Assembly: GCA_018241185.1 (NCBI GenBank)
Contig: JAFEEH010000243.1
Span: 1 to 54,151, forward strand
DNA length: 54,151 nucleotides
From: Pseudomonadota bacterium
GTDB lineage: Bacteria; Pseudomonadota; Gammaproteobacteria; Burkholderiales; Burkholderiaceae_C
Direction of reading: 5' to 3'
Positions 1 through 10,613 of this stretch are shown here, one piece after another. Under the pieces are notes generated by a model. It ran no database searches, had not been told where the DNA came from, and saw only the letters and a program-made list of their open reading frames with translations. Each line of letters opens with the position of its first letter. Position 1 is the first letter of the stretch. The translations under genes and the position numbers were made by a program.

Positions 1-647
1 AGGTGTTCGGTGCCGCGCGCGAATTCCCAGTGGTAGAGCGCACCGTGCGGGAAGCGCTGGCGGATGCAGGGCTGCGTCAGGAGGTCCCAGGGCTCGGCCG
101 GTGCGCCCACGGCCGCCCGCAGGGCCGGCGCGCCCACCACCACGAAGCGCTGCGGGCCACCCAGGGGCAGAGCCACCATGTCGCGCGGCACGGATTCCTC
201 GAAGCGGATCCCGGCATCGCAACCGGCCGCCACGATGTCGACGAAACCGTCCTGCGTCTGCAACTCCAGCGCGATACGCGGATAGGCGGCGAGGAAGGCC
301 GACATCACCGGCGCCAGGACGAGCTGCGCCGCACTGCGCGGCATGTTCAGCCGCAGCGTGCCAGCGGGCGCGCCGCCTGCGTCCTGCGTGTCGTACCAGG
401 CGGCCTCCAGCCCGTCGAGGTGCGGCCGCATGCGCGCAAGAAGCTGCAGGCCGGCCACGCTGGGCGCCACGCTGCGGGTGGTGCGCTGCACCAGCGGCTG
501 GCCCAGCGCCTCTTCCAGCGCGCGCACCGACTGGCTGACAGCCGAGGGCGTCACGCCCAGGCGGGCGGCAGCACGGCGGTAGCTGTGCAGTTCGGCCACG
601 GCCGCGAAGGCACGCAGTTGGCGAAGGTCGGGCAGCGAAGGCAGCAT
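1..647 (-). CDS. LysR-family transcriptional regulator (3' end cut by window)
   Basis: DNA-binding regulator of the LysR type, truncated by the window edge after about 215 residues. The N-terminus MLPSLPDLRQLRAFAAVAEL followed by RAAARLGVTPSAVSQSVRAL is a typical winged helix-turn-helix, and the last visible residues (LYHWEFARG) match the late part of the substrate-binding domain. It is divergent from a short-chain dehydrogenase, the usual arrangement in which a LysR protein controls its neighbour and itself. A perfect inverted repeat begins 17 nt upstream of the ATG and is the obvious candidate binding site. The ligand cannot be read from the sequence. Confidence 0.9.
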   Translation of the reverse strand, partial: MLPSLPDLRQLRAFAAVAELHSYRRAAARLGVTPSAVSQSVRALEEALGQPLVQRTTRSVAPSVAGLQLLARMRPHLDGLEAAWYDTQDAGGAPAGTLRLNMPRSAAQLVLAPVMSAFLAAYPRIALELQTQDGFVDIVAAGCDAGIRFEESVPRDMVALPLGGPQRFVVVGAPALRAAVGAPAEPWDLLTQPCIRQRFPHGALYHWEFARGTEH

Positions 648-663
648 GGGCCGGATTGTGAAG

Positions 664-690
664 CGCGGCTGCATGCGCCATGCAGCCGCG
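664..690. promoter_or_regulatory. Perfect 12-bp inverted repeat, candidate LysR operator
   Basis: Arms CGCGGCTGCATG (664-675) and CATGCAGCCGCG (679-690) are exact reverse complements around the 3-nt centre CGC. The repeat lies between the divergent LysR gene and the dehydrogenase, close to the LysR start. LysR proteins normally bind dyad sites in such divergent spacers. It could also form an RNA hairpin. The operator role is inferred. Confidence 0.5.
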
Positions 691-759
691 TCGGGATTGC
701 CGGGCGCGCGCATCGACGGGAGGATGGCCGCCTGCTCACTCGTTCCGCCGTCACCTGCC

Positions 760-1554
760 ATGGCCCTGCCTCTTCCGCACTCATCGTCCCCGGTTCGCTT
801 CGCCGACCTGAAGGAACGCGTCATCCTGGTCACGGGCGCTTCGTCCGGCATCGGCGCCGCGACCGCTCGCCTGCTCGGCGCCCAGGGCGCCCGCGTGCTG
901 CTGGCCGCGCGGCGCGTGGCGGCCTGCGAGGCCTTGCTGGACGAGATCCGCAGCGCTGGCGGCGAGGGACTGGCCATGGCTGCCGACGTGGCCCGCGATG
1001 AGGACATGCACGGCCTGGTCGAAGCCGCGCTGACCCGCTGGGGCCGGCTGGACGGCGCCTTCAACAACGCCGGCGTGCTGGGTCGCGGCGGCCCGGTGGC
1101 GGCCACCGCCGATACCGACTACGACGAGGTCTTCGACGTCAACGTGCGCGCCGCCTTTCACGCATTGCGCCACCAGGTGCCCGCGCTGCGCCGCGGCGGT
1201 GGTGGCGCGCTGGTCTTCACGGCATCGATGGCGGCCACCGTGGGCTTTGCGCAAGCGGCGGTCTACACCGCCAGCAAGCACGCGGTGCTGGGCCTGGTGC
1301 GCAGCGCGGCACTGGAACTCGGCGGCGAAGGCATTCGCGTCAATGCCCTGTGTCCCGGTGTGGTGGACACCGCCATGTCGGACGTGGGCTTCGGCTCGCC
1401 GGCCGGCCGGGATGCCTTCGTCGCGCGGACGCCGGCGGGGCGCGCCGGTGCCCCCGAAGAGATCGCGCCGGCCGCAGCCTACCTGCTCAGCCAGGCCTCC
1501 AGCTTCGTCAACGGGCAGGCCCTGCTGGTGGACGGCGGCTACACCGCGGTCTGA
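760..1554 (+). CDS. SDR-family NAD(P)-dependent oxidoreductase
   Basis: Classical short-chain dehydrogenase of about 264 residues. It has the nucleotide-binding TGASSGIG at residues 25-32, NNAG at 102-105, catalytic Ser near 156 and YTASK at 169-173, and ends in the usual NGQALLVDGGY. It should oxidise an alcohol or reduce a ketone; the substrate is unknown. The frame is open further upstream, but an earlier ATG (646) would place the start before the inverted repeat at 664-690. ATG 724 directly follows GGGAGG and is possible; 760 best fits the family N-terminus. It is followed after 48 nt by an aldo-keto reductase, so the two probably form an operon under the divergent LysR protein. Confidence 0.88.
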   Translation: MALPLPHSSSPVRFADLKERVILVTGASSGIGAATARLLGAQGARVLLAARRVAACEALLDEIRSAGGEGLAMAADVARDEDMHGLVEAALTRWGRLDGAFNNAGVLGRGGPVAATADTDYDEVFDVNVRAAFHALRHQVPALRRGGGGALVFTASMAATVGFAQAAVYTASKHAVLGLVRSAALELGGEGIRVNALCPGVVDTAMSDVGFGSPAGRDAFVARTPAGRAGAPEEIAPAAAYLLSQASSFVNGQALLVDGGYTAV

Positions 1555-1602
1555 ACGGTCGAGAGACCTCGACGCTCATCTTTTCCTGCACGAAAGCACA
1601 CC

Positions 1603-2673
<1,071 letters not shown>

Positions 2674-2702
2674 GAGTCGGGCCCCGGCGGCAGGCGCCAG
2701 GC

Positions 2703-2719
2703 CAGGACCCGCGGTCCTG
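2703..2719. terminator. Hairpin between convergent genes
   Basis: CAGGACC (2703-2709) and GGTCCTG (2713-2719) form a perfect 7-bp stem with a 3-nt loop. It sits in the 46-nt gap between the convergent aldo-keto reductase and the PQQ dehydrogenase, directly after the latter's stop. No T-run follows on either strand, so intrinsic termination would be weak. Confidence 0.35.
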
Positions 2720-4021
2720 TCAGCGCTCCAGCCGCAGGATCTTGCCGTTGCCGCCGTCGGTGAGCAGGTACAGCCAGCCGTCCGGCCCCTGGCGCACGTC
2801 GCGGATGCGTTCGCCGCGATCGGCCAGCAGGCGCTCGCGCGCGACGACCGTGTTGCCGCTGAGCGTGAGCCGCCACAGCGCCGTGCCCGCCAGCGCGCCG
2901 CTGAACAGGCTGCCCTGCCACTCGGGCATCTTGTCCCCGGTGTAGAAGGCCAGGCCGCTGGGCGCGATCGACGACTTCTGCGTGCCCGGCGTCCAGGGCG
3001 AGCCGTCGATGGTTTCCCAGTAGGTGGCGGGCTGCTCCATGCCCGCCTTGGCCGTGCCCTCGCCGATCTGCGTGGTGGTGCCGTACTCCTGCCCCCAGCT
3101 GATGACGGGCCAGCCGTAGTTCAGGCCGGGCAGCGTGCGGTTGATCTCGTCGCCGCCCTGCGGGCCGTGCTCGCTGGTCCACAGCTCGCCGGTGGCCGGA
3201 TGCAGTGCCGCACCCTGCGGGTTGCGGTGGCCGTAGCTCCACAGTTCGGGCTGGGCGCCGGCGACGGTCCATGCCGGGTTGCCAGGCGCGGTCGCGCCGT
3301 CTGTGGTGATGCGCGCCACCTTGCCGTTGCCGCGCGCCAGGTCCTGCGCGAAGCCGCGCTGGCTGTCGAGCTGGCGCTCGCCCATGGTCACGAAGAGCGC
3401 GCCGCCGCGGTCGAACACCAGGCGCGAGCCGTAGTGGCCGCTGCTGCCGGTGACCTTGGGCGTCTGCCGGTAGATCACGGTGACGTTGGCCAGGGTGCGT
3501 GCGGCCAGGTCGATCTCCGCCCGCCCGACCGCCGTGCCGTTGGCGCCGCTGCCGTCGCGTTCGGAAAAGCTGAAGTAGATGCGCCGGTTGGCCGCAAAGG
3601 CCGGGTCCAGCGCGATGTCGAGCAGCCCGCCCTGCCCGGCCGTGTCGACGGCGGGCACGCAGCACACCGCGTCGGCCCCGCCGTTGGCCGCACTGCCGTC
3701 GGCGTTGCGCAGGCGGATCTGGCCGCCGCGCTGGGTGACGAGCATGCGGCCGTCGGGCAGGAAGGCCAGACTCCAGGGGTTGGCGAGGCCGGTGGCGAGT
3801 TCGACCACCTTGAGGGGGCCGGGCGCGGGTGCCGGCGCAGGCGCCGGGGCTGGCGAGGGAGCAGGCGCGGGTGAAGGGGCCGGCGCCGGTGCCGGTGCGG
3901 GGGCTGGGGTGCCCGGCAGCGCCGCGATCGGGAAGCCGCCGCCGCCCCCGCCTCCACCGCCACAGCTGGCGACCAGCAAGGACAGGCTCCAGCCCCAGGG
4001 GCGCACAGCGGTGAAGTTCAT
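2720..4021 (-). CDS. PQQ-dependent sugar dehydrogenase-like lipoprotein
   Basis: Six-bladed beta-propeller of the glucose/sorbosone dehydrogenase family (Yli1-like), 433 residues, probably oxidising aldose sugars in the periplasm with PQQ. The start ATG 4021 is preceded by GGAGAG. The N-terminus LSLLVASC is a lipobox with Cys20, then a glycine run and a Pro-Ala linker (about residues 37-70), then the propeller from KVVELATGLANPWSLAFLPD. The family motif EHGPQGGDEINRTLPGLNYG, carrying the catalytic-type His, is intact. It is convergent with the aldo-keto reductase and shares no clear operon. A soluble aldose dehydrogenase is the best guess; the substrate is unknown. Confidence 0.85.
   Translation of the reverse strand: MNFTAVRPWGWSLSLLVASCGGGGGGGGGFPIAALPGTPAPAPAPAPAPSPAPAPSPAPAPAPAPAPGPLKVVELATGLANPWSLAFLPDGRMLVTQRGGQIRLRNADGSAANGGADAVCCVPAVDTAGQGGLLDIALDPAFAANRRIYFSFSERDGSGANGTAVGRAEIDLAARTLANVTVIYRQTPKVTGSSGHYGSRLVFDRGGALFVTMGERQLDSQRGFAQDLARGNGKVARITTDGATAPGNPAWTVAGAQPELWSYGHRNPQGAALHPATGELWTSEHGPQGGDEINRTLPGLNYGWPVISWGQEYGTTTQIGEGTAKAGMEQPATYWETIDGSPWTPGTQKSSIAPSGLAFYTGDKMPEWQGSLFSGALAGTALWRLTLSGNTVVARERLLADRGERIRDVRQGPDGWLYLLTDGGNGKILRLER
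3820..3912 (-). repeat. Pro-Ala low-complexity linker repeat
   Basis: Imperfect GCCGGT/GCAGGC-type hexamers encode an alternating Pro-Ala (with some Ser) linker. It joins the acylated N-terminus of the sugar dehydrogenase to its propeller domain. Such linkers hold a lipoprotein domain away from the membrane. Repeat number may vary between strains. Confidence 0.7.
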
Positions 4022-4180
4022 GCGGCTCTCCGTGCAAGGATCGCGGGAGTGTGCGCGCGGCCTGCGGGCGCTGCCAAGTGCGAGGTCGCAACTTGCGGCG
4101 ATGTCCTGCACGGGCGACGCGACGGCCAAGAAAAGGGCCGTCGTCGACGGGCCTTGCATGGACAGCGCGCGGTGCGCGGC

Positions 4181-5842
<1,662 letters not shown>

Positions 5843-6189
5843 GGGCGTTTCTTCGGTGGGTGGGAGCGCGCCGTGCGATGCGGGGGCGCCCGGGGGCCGG
5901 GCCGGCGCGAAACCCTGGATTATCGGCGCAGCCACGCGCTCTGCCGCTTTGGGGGCCGAAATTCGGCGCTCCCGGCGCGGCGATCGCCCGCTCGTGCGAC
6001 AATACGCGGGTTGCCGGGCGCAGTTACCCGCAACACCGGCTTCCTGCCGGGGACGACGGAAATCCTTCCTGGCTCCCGCTCTCTCTCGATTGCATCTGCC
6101 TTTGACTGGCCCGGCCGCTCCCAGCGAGCGCACCGCGGCAGGCCGATACCCAAAGAACACTGCGCCGTGCAAGGCGCTCTTTCATCTCC
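5843..6189. promoter_or_regulatory. Divergent ettA/helicase spacer with promoter-like boxes and leader hairpins
   Basis: No gene is seen in this 347-nt gap. A GATAAT box on the minus strand (5924 to 5919) could be an ettA -10. On the plus strand GACAAT (5998-6003) could be a helicase -10, giving a 5' leader of about 180 nt. That leader begins with two potential hairpins: GCGGGT (6006-6011) with ACCCGC (6026-6031), and CCGGC (6036-6040) with GCCGG (6046-6050). Long structured leaders are common on RNA-helicase mRNAs. No good -35 boxes are visible, so the promoter calls are tentative. Confidence 0.35.
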
Positions 6190-7956
6190 ATGAACTTCGA
6201 CGAACTGAAGCTGGCTCCGGCCATCCTCAAGGCCGTGCACGAGCAAGGCTACGAAACCCCCACCCCCATCCAGGCCCAGGCGATCCCCGCCGTGCTCGAG
6301 GGCCATGACCTCCTCGCCGGCGCCCAGACCGGCACCGGCAAGACCGCCGCCTTCACCCTGCCCCTGCTGCACAAGCTGTCCAAGGGCGAGGGCAAGACCA
6401 ACAAGTTCGGCAAGGACGGCATCGCCGCCCTGGTGCTGACGCCCACGCGCGAACTCGCCGCCCAGGTCGAGGAATCCGTGCGCACCTACGGCAAGTACCT
6501 GCCCCTGTCCTCCACCGTCATCTTCGGCGGCGTGGGCATGAACCCGCAGATCGACCGCATCAAGAAGGGCGTGGACATCCTGGTCGCCACCCCCGGCCGC
6601 CTGCTCGACCTGCAGCAGCAGGGCAACCTGGACCTCTCCACCGTCGAGATCCTGGTGCTGGACGAGGCCGACCGCATGCTGGACATGGGCTTCATCCACG
6701 ACGTGAAGAAGATCCTGGCCCTGCTGCCCGACGACAAGCAGAGCCTGCTGTTCTCGGCGACCTTCAGCGACGAGATCCGCGACCTGGCCAACGGCCTGCT
6801 GCGCAATCCGCAGAGCATCCAGGTCACGCCGCGCAACACCACCGTGCAGCGCATCACGCAGGTGGTGCACCCGGTGGGCCGCGCCAAGAAGAAGCAGCTG
6901 CTGGCGCACATCATCCAGGAGCACGACTGGAGCCAGGTGCTGGTGTTCACGCGCACCAAGTTCGGCGCCAACCACGTGGCCGAATTCCTGGCCAAGAACG
7001 GCGTCACCGCGATGGCGTTGCACGGCAACAAGAGCCAGAGCGCCCGCACGCAGGCGCTGGCCGGCTTCAAGAGCGGCGAGATCCGCGCCCTGGTGGCCAC
7101 CGACATCGCTGCGCGCGGCATCGACATCGACGACCTGCCGCACGTGGTGAACTACGAGATCCCGAACGTGCCCGAGGACTACGTCCACCGCATCGGCCGA
7201 ACCGGCCGCGCCGGCAAGGAAGGCCAGGCCGTGAGCCTGGTATGCCTGGACGAGGAAGGCTTCATGCAGGAGATCGAGCGCTTCACCAAGCAGCAGATTC
7301 CCGCGCAGGTCATCGAGGGCTTCGGCCCCGACGAGGGCGAGATCGCCGAGCCCATCGCCATGGGCCGCCAGACCCTGTGGGGCGGCGCCGGCCGACCGCC
7401 GAGCCGCGACGTCATGGCGGCTGCCGCCAAGGCCGCGCGCCAGGAAATGATGACCCGCATCCGCGAGAACAAGGCCGGCCAGGCACCCCGCAAGGCCAAT
7501 GGCGGTGGCAACAACGGTGGCGGCAACAACAACGGCGGCAACCGTGGCCAGGGCGGCCAGCGCCCGCCGCGCGATGCCCAGCGTGACGGCCAGCCGCCGC
7601 GCCAGCATGCGCCCAAGCGCCACCACCCGAATCCCGCCCAGCCGCATGCGCTGTACGAGGACCGGCCGGAGCGCCAGCCCAAGCACTACGGCAATTCCAC
7701 CAGCCCGTCGCACGCCGACATGGTGGCGCATCGGCGTGCCGACAGCGTCGGCGGTGCCGCCGGCCAGCCCGATCCGCTGCGCACCAGCGTCGACAGCTAC
7801 GGCGGCGGCAAGCGCCGTGGCGGTGGTGGCTATGGCGGCGGCGGTGGCGGTGGCGGCGGCAACTACGGCGGTGGCGGTGGCAAGCGCCGCGGCGGCGGTG
7901 GCGGTGGTGGCGGCAACTACGGCGGTGGCGGCGGCGGTCGCCGCGGCGGCTACTGA
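6190..7956 (+). CDS. DEAD-box ATP-dependent RNA helicase, RhlE-like
   Basis: 588-residue RNA helicase for ribosome assembly and RNA turnover. Motifs in order: Q motif [11 protein letters not shown], Walker [28 protein letters not shown] in [16 protein letters not shown] in [19 protein letters not shown], and [10 protein letters not shown]. After about residue 390 a low-complexity basic tail begins, ending in repeated [15 protein letters not shown] units, typical of RhlE-type RNA-binding tails. The ATG at 6190 starts the conserved [16 protein letters not shown]. It stands alone, is divergent from ettA, and is followed by a good terminator. RhlE-group assignment is likely; the exact paralogue is uncertain. 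Confidence 0.94.
   Translation: MNFDELKLAPAILKAVHEQGYETPTPIQAQAIPAVLEGHDLLAGAQTGTGKTAAFTLPLLHKLSKGEGKTNKFGKDGIAALVLTPTRELAAQVEESVRTYGKYLPLSSTVIFGGVGMNPQIDRIKKGVDILVATPGRLLDLQQQGNLDLSTVEILVLDEADRMLDMGFIHDVKKILALLPDDKQSLLFSATFSDEIRDLANGLLRNPQSIQVTPRNTTVQRITQVVHPVGRAKKKQLLAHIIQEHDWSQVLVFTRTKFGANHVAEFLAKNGVTAMALHGNKSQSARTQALAGFKSGEIRALVATDIAARGIDIDDLPHVVNYEIPNVPEDYVHRIGRTGRAGKEGQAVSLVCLDEEGFMQEIERFTKQQIPAQVIEGFGPDEGEIAEPIAMGRQTLWGGAGRPPSRDVMAAAAKAARQEMMTRIRENKAGQAPRKANGGGNNGGGNNNGGNRGQGGQRPPRDAQRDGQPPRQHAPKRHHPNPAQPHALYEDRPERQPKHYGNSTSPSHADMVAHRRADSVGGAAGQPDPLRTSVDSYGGGKRRGGGGYGGGGGGGGGNYGGGGGKRRGGGGGGGGNYGGGGGGRRGGY
7800..7953 (+). repeat. GGC/GGT-rich tandem repeat encoding helicase Gly-Arg tail
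   Basis: In-frame glycine codon arrays are punctuated by AAGCGCCGT/CGCCGC (Lys-Arg-Arg) and AACTACGGC (Asn-Tyr-Gly). They make two near-identical units and a partial third. It is a coding repeat, prone to slippage, not a CRISPR or noncoding satellite. Confidence 0.8.
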
Positions 7957-7984
7957 GCACGACGCGCACCGCGTCCGGCACACG

Positions 7985-8014
7985 GGCCATGCCTTTCGGG
8001 GCGTGGCCTTTTTT
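7985..8014 (+). terminator. Rho-independent terminator of the helicase gene
   Basis: GGCCATGCC (7985-7993) pairs with GGCGTGGCC (8000-8008), nine pairs with one G-U. A 6-nt loop separates the arms and six T residues (8009-8014) follow. It lies 28 nt after the helicase stop. Confidence 0.88.
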
Positions 8015-8043
8015 ATGCTGCGCGTAGGCTCGCGCGGCCCTGA

Positions 8044-8060
8044 CTTAGGCCAGGCTTAAG
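8044..8060. promoter_or_regulatory. CTTA-GCC-GGC-TAAG dyad upstream of MFS gene
   Basis: A 17-bp near-perfect palindrome, CTTAGGCCAGGCTTAAG, with one mismatched pair, about 140 nt before the MFS start. A -10-like TAAAGT lies downstream at 8110-8115. It could be an operator for an unlinked regulator, as no regulator gene is adjacent. The function is inferred from symmetry only. Confidence 0.3.
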
Positions 8061-8200
8061 CCCGCCCGCACAAGGCGGTGTCCGACGCGTGGTCCAAGCG
8101 CCCGGCTCCTAAAGTGAAGTCGACGCTGCACACCGACAGGTGGTTTCTTCCTCTGCTTGCCAGGCGCGACGCCCTTGCGCAAACAACCAGGAGATATCGC

Positions 8201-9424
8201 ATGTCTTGGACCCGTGAGCAGATCCACGTCACCGCGGCCAGCTACCTCGGCTGGACCTTGGACGCCTTCGACTTCTTCCTGATGGTCTTCATCCTGAAGG
8301 ACATCGCGGCGGAATTCCACACCCCCATTCCCTCGGTGGCGCTGGCCATCACGCTGACACTGGCCATGCGGCCGGTGGGTGCGCTGATCTTCGGCCGCCT
8401 GGCCGACCGCTTCGGCCGGCGGCCGACGATGATGGCCAACATCCTGTGCTACGCGGTGCTGGAGCTGCTGTCGGGCTTCTCGCCCAACCTCGCGACACTG
8501 ATCGTGCTGCGCGCACTGTTCGGCATCGCCATGGGCGGCGAATGGGGCGTGGGCTCGGCGCTCACCATGGAGACCGTGCCGGCGCGTTCGCGCGGCTTCG
8601 TCTCGGGCCTGCTGCAGGCCGGCTATCCGACGGGCTACCTGCTCGCCTCGCTCGTGTTCGGCCTCTTCTACGACCGCATCGGCTGGCGCGGCATGTTCTT
8701 CGTCGGCATCCTGCCCGCGCTGCTCGTCATCTACGTGCGCTCGCACGTGCCCGAGTCGCCGGCCTGGAAGCGACAGCGCACGCAGCCGCGCCCAGGCCTG
8801 CTGGCGGCGCTGCGGCACGACTGGAAGCTCGCGCTCTACGCCATCGTGCTGATGACGGCCTTCAACTTCTTCTCGCACGGCACGCAGGACCTGTACCCGA
8901 CCTTCCTGCGCGTGCAGCATGGTTTCGACACGCACACCGTGGCCCTGGTGACCATCGTGCTCAACATCGGCGCCATCGTCGGCGGCCTGGCCTGCGGCAC
9001 GCTGTCGGAACGCATCGGGCGCCGCTGGACCATCTTCGGCGCCGCGCTGCTGGCGCTGCCTGTGCTGCCGCTGTGGGCGTACTCGCACACCGCGGCCGGG
9101 CTGGCCTTCGGCGCCTTCCTGATGCAGATCGCCGTGCAGGGCGCCTGGGGCGTGATCCCGGTGCACCTGAACGAGATCTCGCCCGACAGCATCCGCGCCA
9201 CCTTCCCGGGCCTGGTCTACCAGCTGGGCAACCTGCTGGCCTCGGTCAATGCGACGATGCAGGCCTCGCTCGCGACGCGCCATGGCAACGACTACGCCTT
9301 CGCGATGGCCGTGGTCGCCGGCACGGTGGCGGTGGTCATTGCCGGCCTGATCCTCTTCAGCCGCGAGCGGCGCGGGGTGGACATGGGGGCCGGCGGTTTG
9401 CCGGCCGCCGTGCGGCACGCCTGA
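8201..9424 (+). CDS. MFS transporter, SHS (sialate/lactate:H+ symporter)-like
   Basis: Twelve-helix inner-membrane symporter of 407 residues. The loop 2-3 motif GRLADRFGRRPTM is the classical MFS signature. YLGWTLDAFDFFLMVF in helix 1 and GIAMGGEWGVGSALTMETVP in helix 4-5 match the SHS/JenP-NanT group that carries monocarboxylates or sialic acid. The start ATG 8201 has AGGAGA at a good distance, and 41 upstream codons in frame lack family similarity. It is monocistronic, preceded by a dyad and a -10-like box. A carboxylate substrate is likely but unproven. Confidence 0.88.
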   Translation: MSWTREQIHVTAASYLGWTLDAFDFFLMVFILKDIAAEFHTPIPSVALAITLTLAMRPVGALIFGRLADRFGRRPTMMANILCYAVLELLSGFSPNLATLIVLRALFGIAMGGEWGVGSALTMETVPARSRGFVSGLLQAGYPTGYLLASLVFGLFYDRIGWRGMFFVGILPALLVIYVRSHVPESPAWKRQRTQPRPGLLAALRHDWKLALYAIVLMTAFNFFSHGTQDLYPTFLRVQHGFDTHTVALVTIVLNIGAIVGGLACGTLSERIGRRWTIFGAALLALPVLPLWAYSHTAAGLAFGAFLMQIAVQGAWGVIPVHLNEISPDSIRATFPGLVYQLGNLLASVNATMQASLATRHGNDYAFAMAVVAGTVAVVIAGLILFSRERRGVDMGAGGLPAAVRHA

Positions 9425-9464
9425 GCTGCACGGCGGCGCCACGGCGGCGGGTTAGATTGCGGCC

Positions 9465-10478
9465 ATGCAAGACATCCCGCCGAATTTCGCGACCCTGTTC
9501 GTGGCCACCTGCAACCTGCTCAACCTGGCCCGGCCACAGCGCGTCTTCTACGCCAACCAGGACGCCTACGACCCGCGCGACTACCAGCGCAAGGTGAGCT
9601 GGCTGGGCGAGCGCTTCCGTGCGCTGAACGCCGACGTGCTGGCCGTGCAGGAGGTGTGGGACGACACCGCCCTGAAAGATGCGGTGCTCGCCAGCGGCCT
9701 GCGCTACGACACCATCGCAGTGCCCGGCGCCGAGAGTGCGCCGCCCGACCAGGGTGCACAGGGCACGCCGCGGGTGGGCATCGCGACGCGGCTGCGGGTG
9801 GACGGCATCGAATCCTTCGTCGACTTTCCCGACGGCATCGCGGTCGACGTGCCCGGCCTGGGTCTGCACACGCGCTTCGAGCGCCCGCCCCTGCTCGCAC
9901 GCCTGCGCATGAAGCACGGCCAGCCGGTGAACGTGCTCACGGTGCACCTCAAGTCCAAGCGGCCCAAGTTCCTGCTCGACGCGGCAGGCCAGACGCTGGA
10001 GGACCGGGACGACCGCAAGGTGGCCGCACGCGCCTCGCTGCGCTCGCTGCTGATGCGCGGCGCCGAGGCTGCGGCCCTGCGCTGCATCGTGATCGACCTG
10101 CTGCGTGGCAGCCAGGTGCCGCTGGTGGTGATGGGCGACTTCAACGACCACCCGCACAGCGTGACCACGCAGCTCGTGGCGGCCACCTCGGACGCGGTGT
10201 ACGACAAGTCGGCGCGCGACGTGGCCCTGTTCAATGCCTACGAGATGCAGGGCGAGTCGGCGCTGAAGAAAGACGTGGCGTACTCGCACGTGCACCAGGG
10301 CTTCCCGGAGATCCTCGACCAGGTGTTCGTGAGCGAGGAGTTCATGGCCGGCTCGCCGAGGAGCCTGGGCGACGTGCGGCGGGTGGACTACTTCAACGAC
10401 CACCTGCACGAGGGCCGCGACCGGACGCGATCGGACCACGGTTTCGTGCGTGCGCTGCTGCGGCTGCGGATCGCCTGA
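9465..10478 (+). CDS. Endonuclease/exonuclease/phosphatase family protein
   Basis: 337-residue metal-dependent phosphohydrolase of the EEP (DNase I-like) fold. Metal and catalytic motifs are visible: Glu in VLAVQEVWDD, VHLKSKRPKF, GDFNDHPHS, and the terminal SDHGFVRALL. The substrate may be nucleic acid or a phosphodiester. No signal peptide is evident, so it is probably cytoplasmic. A -10-like TAGATT (9453-9458) ends 6 nt before the ATG, so transcription may start at the start codon. It is convergent with the enolase-superfamily gene. Confidence 0.85.
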   Translation: MQDIPPNFATLFVATCNLLNLARPQRVFYANQDAYDPRDYQRKVSWLGERFRALNADVLAVQEVWDDTALKDAVLASGLRYDTIAVPGAESAPPDQGAQGTPRVGIATRLRVDGIESFVDFPDGIAVDVPGLGLHTRFERPPLLARLRMKHGQPVNVLTVHLKSKRPKFLLDAAGQTLEDRDDRKVAARASLRSLLMRGAEAAALRCIVIDLLRGSQVPLVVMGDFNDHPHSVTTQLVAATSDAVYDKSARDVALFNAYEMQGESALKKDVAYSHVHQGFPEILDQVFVSEEFMAGSPRSLGDVRRVDYFNDHLHEGRDRTRSDHGFVRALLRLRIA

Positions 10479-10548
10479 GCACGCAAGCGGACAGCCGAAC
10501 GCAGAGGGCGCAGAAGAAGCCATCTTCCGATGGCGCGCCGGCGGACTT

Positions 10549-10612
10549 CTTTCAAGCCAAATCGGCCTGGAACGCTCGTCCCACGGGCGCGAGCAGCTAT
10601 GAAATCGATAGC
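10549..10612 (-). repeat. Dispersed palindromic element, copy R1
   Basis: Read on the minus strand: GCTATCGATTTCATAGC box, GCGCCCG hairpin arm, then GATTTGGCTTGAAAG tail. It begins one base after the stop codon of the enolase-superfamily gene, in the same orientation. The GCT codon phase is open throughout. It is one of the two best-preserved copies. Confidence 0.82.
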
Positions 10613-10613
10613 A

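Noticed and set aside
7800-7953. CRISPR-like or satellite array
   Set aside because: The repeats are in-frame Gly/Arg/Asn-Tyr codons of the helicase tail without spacers.
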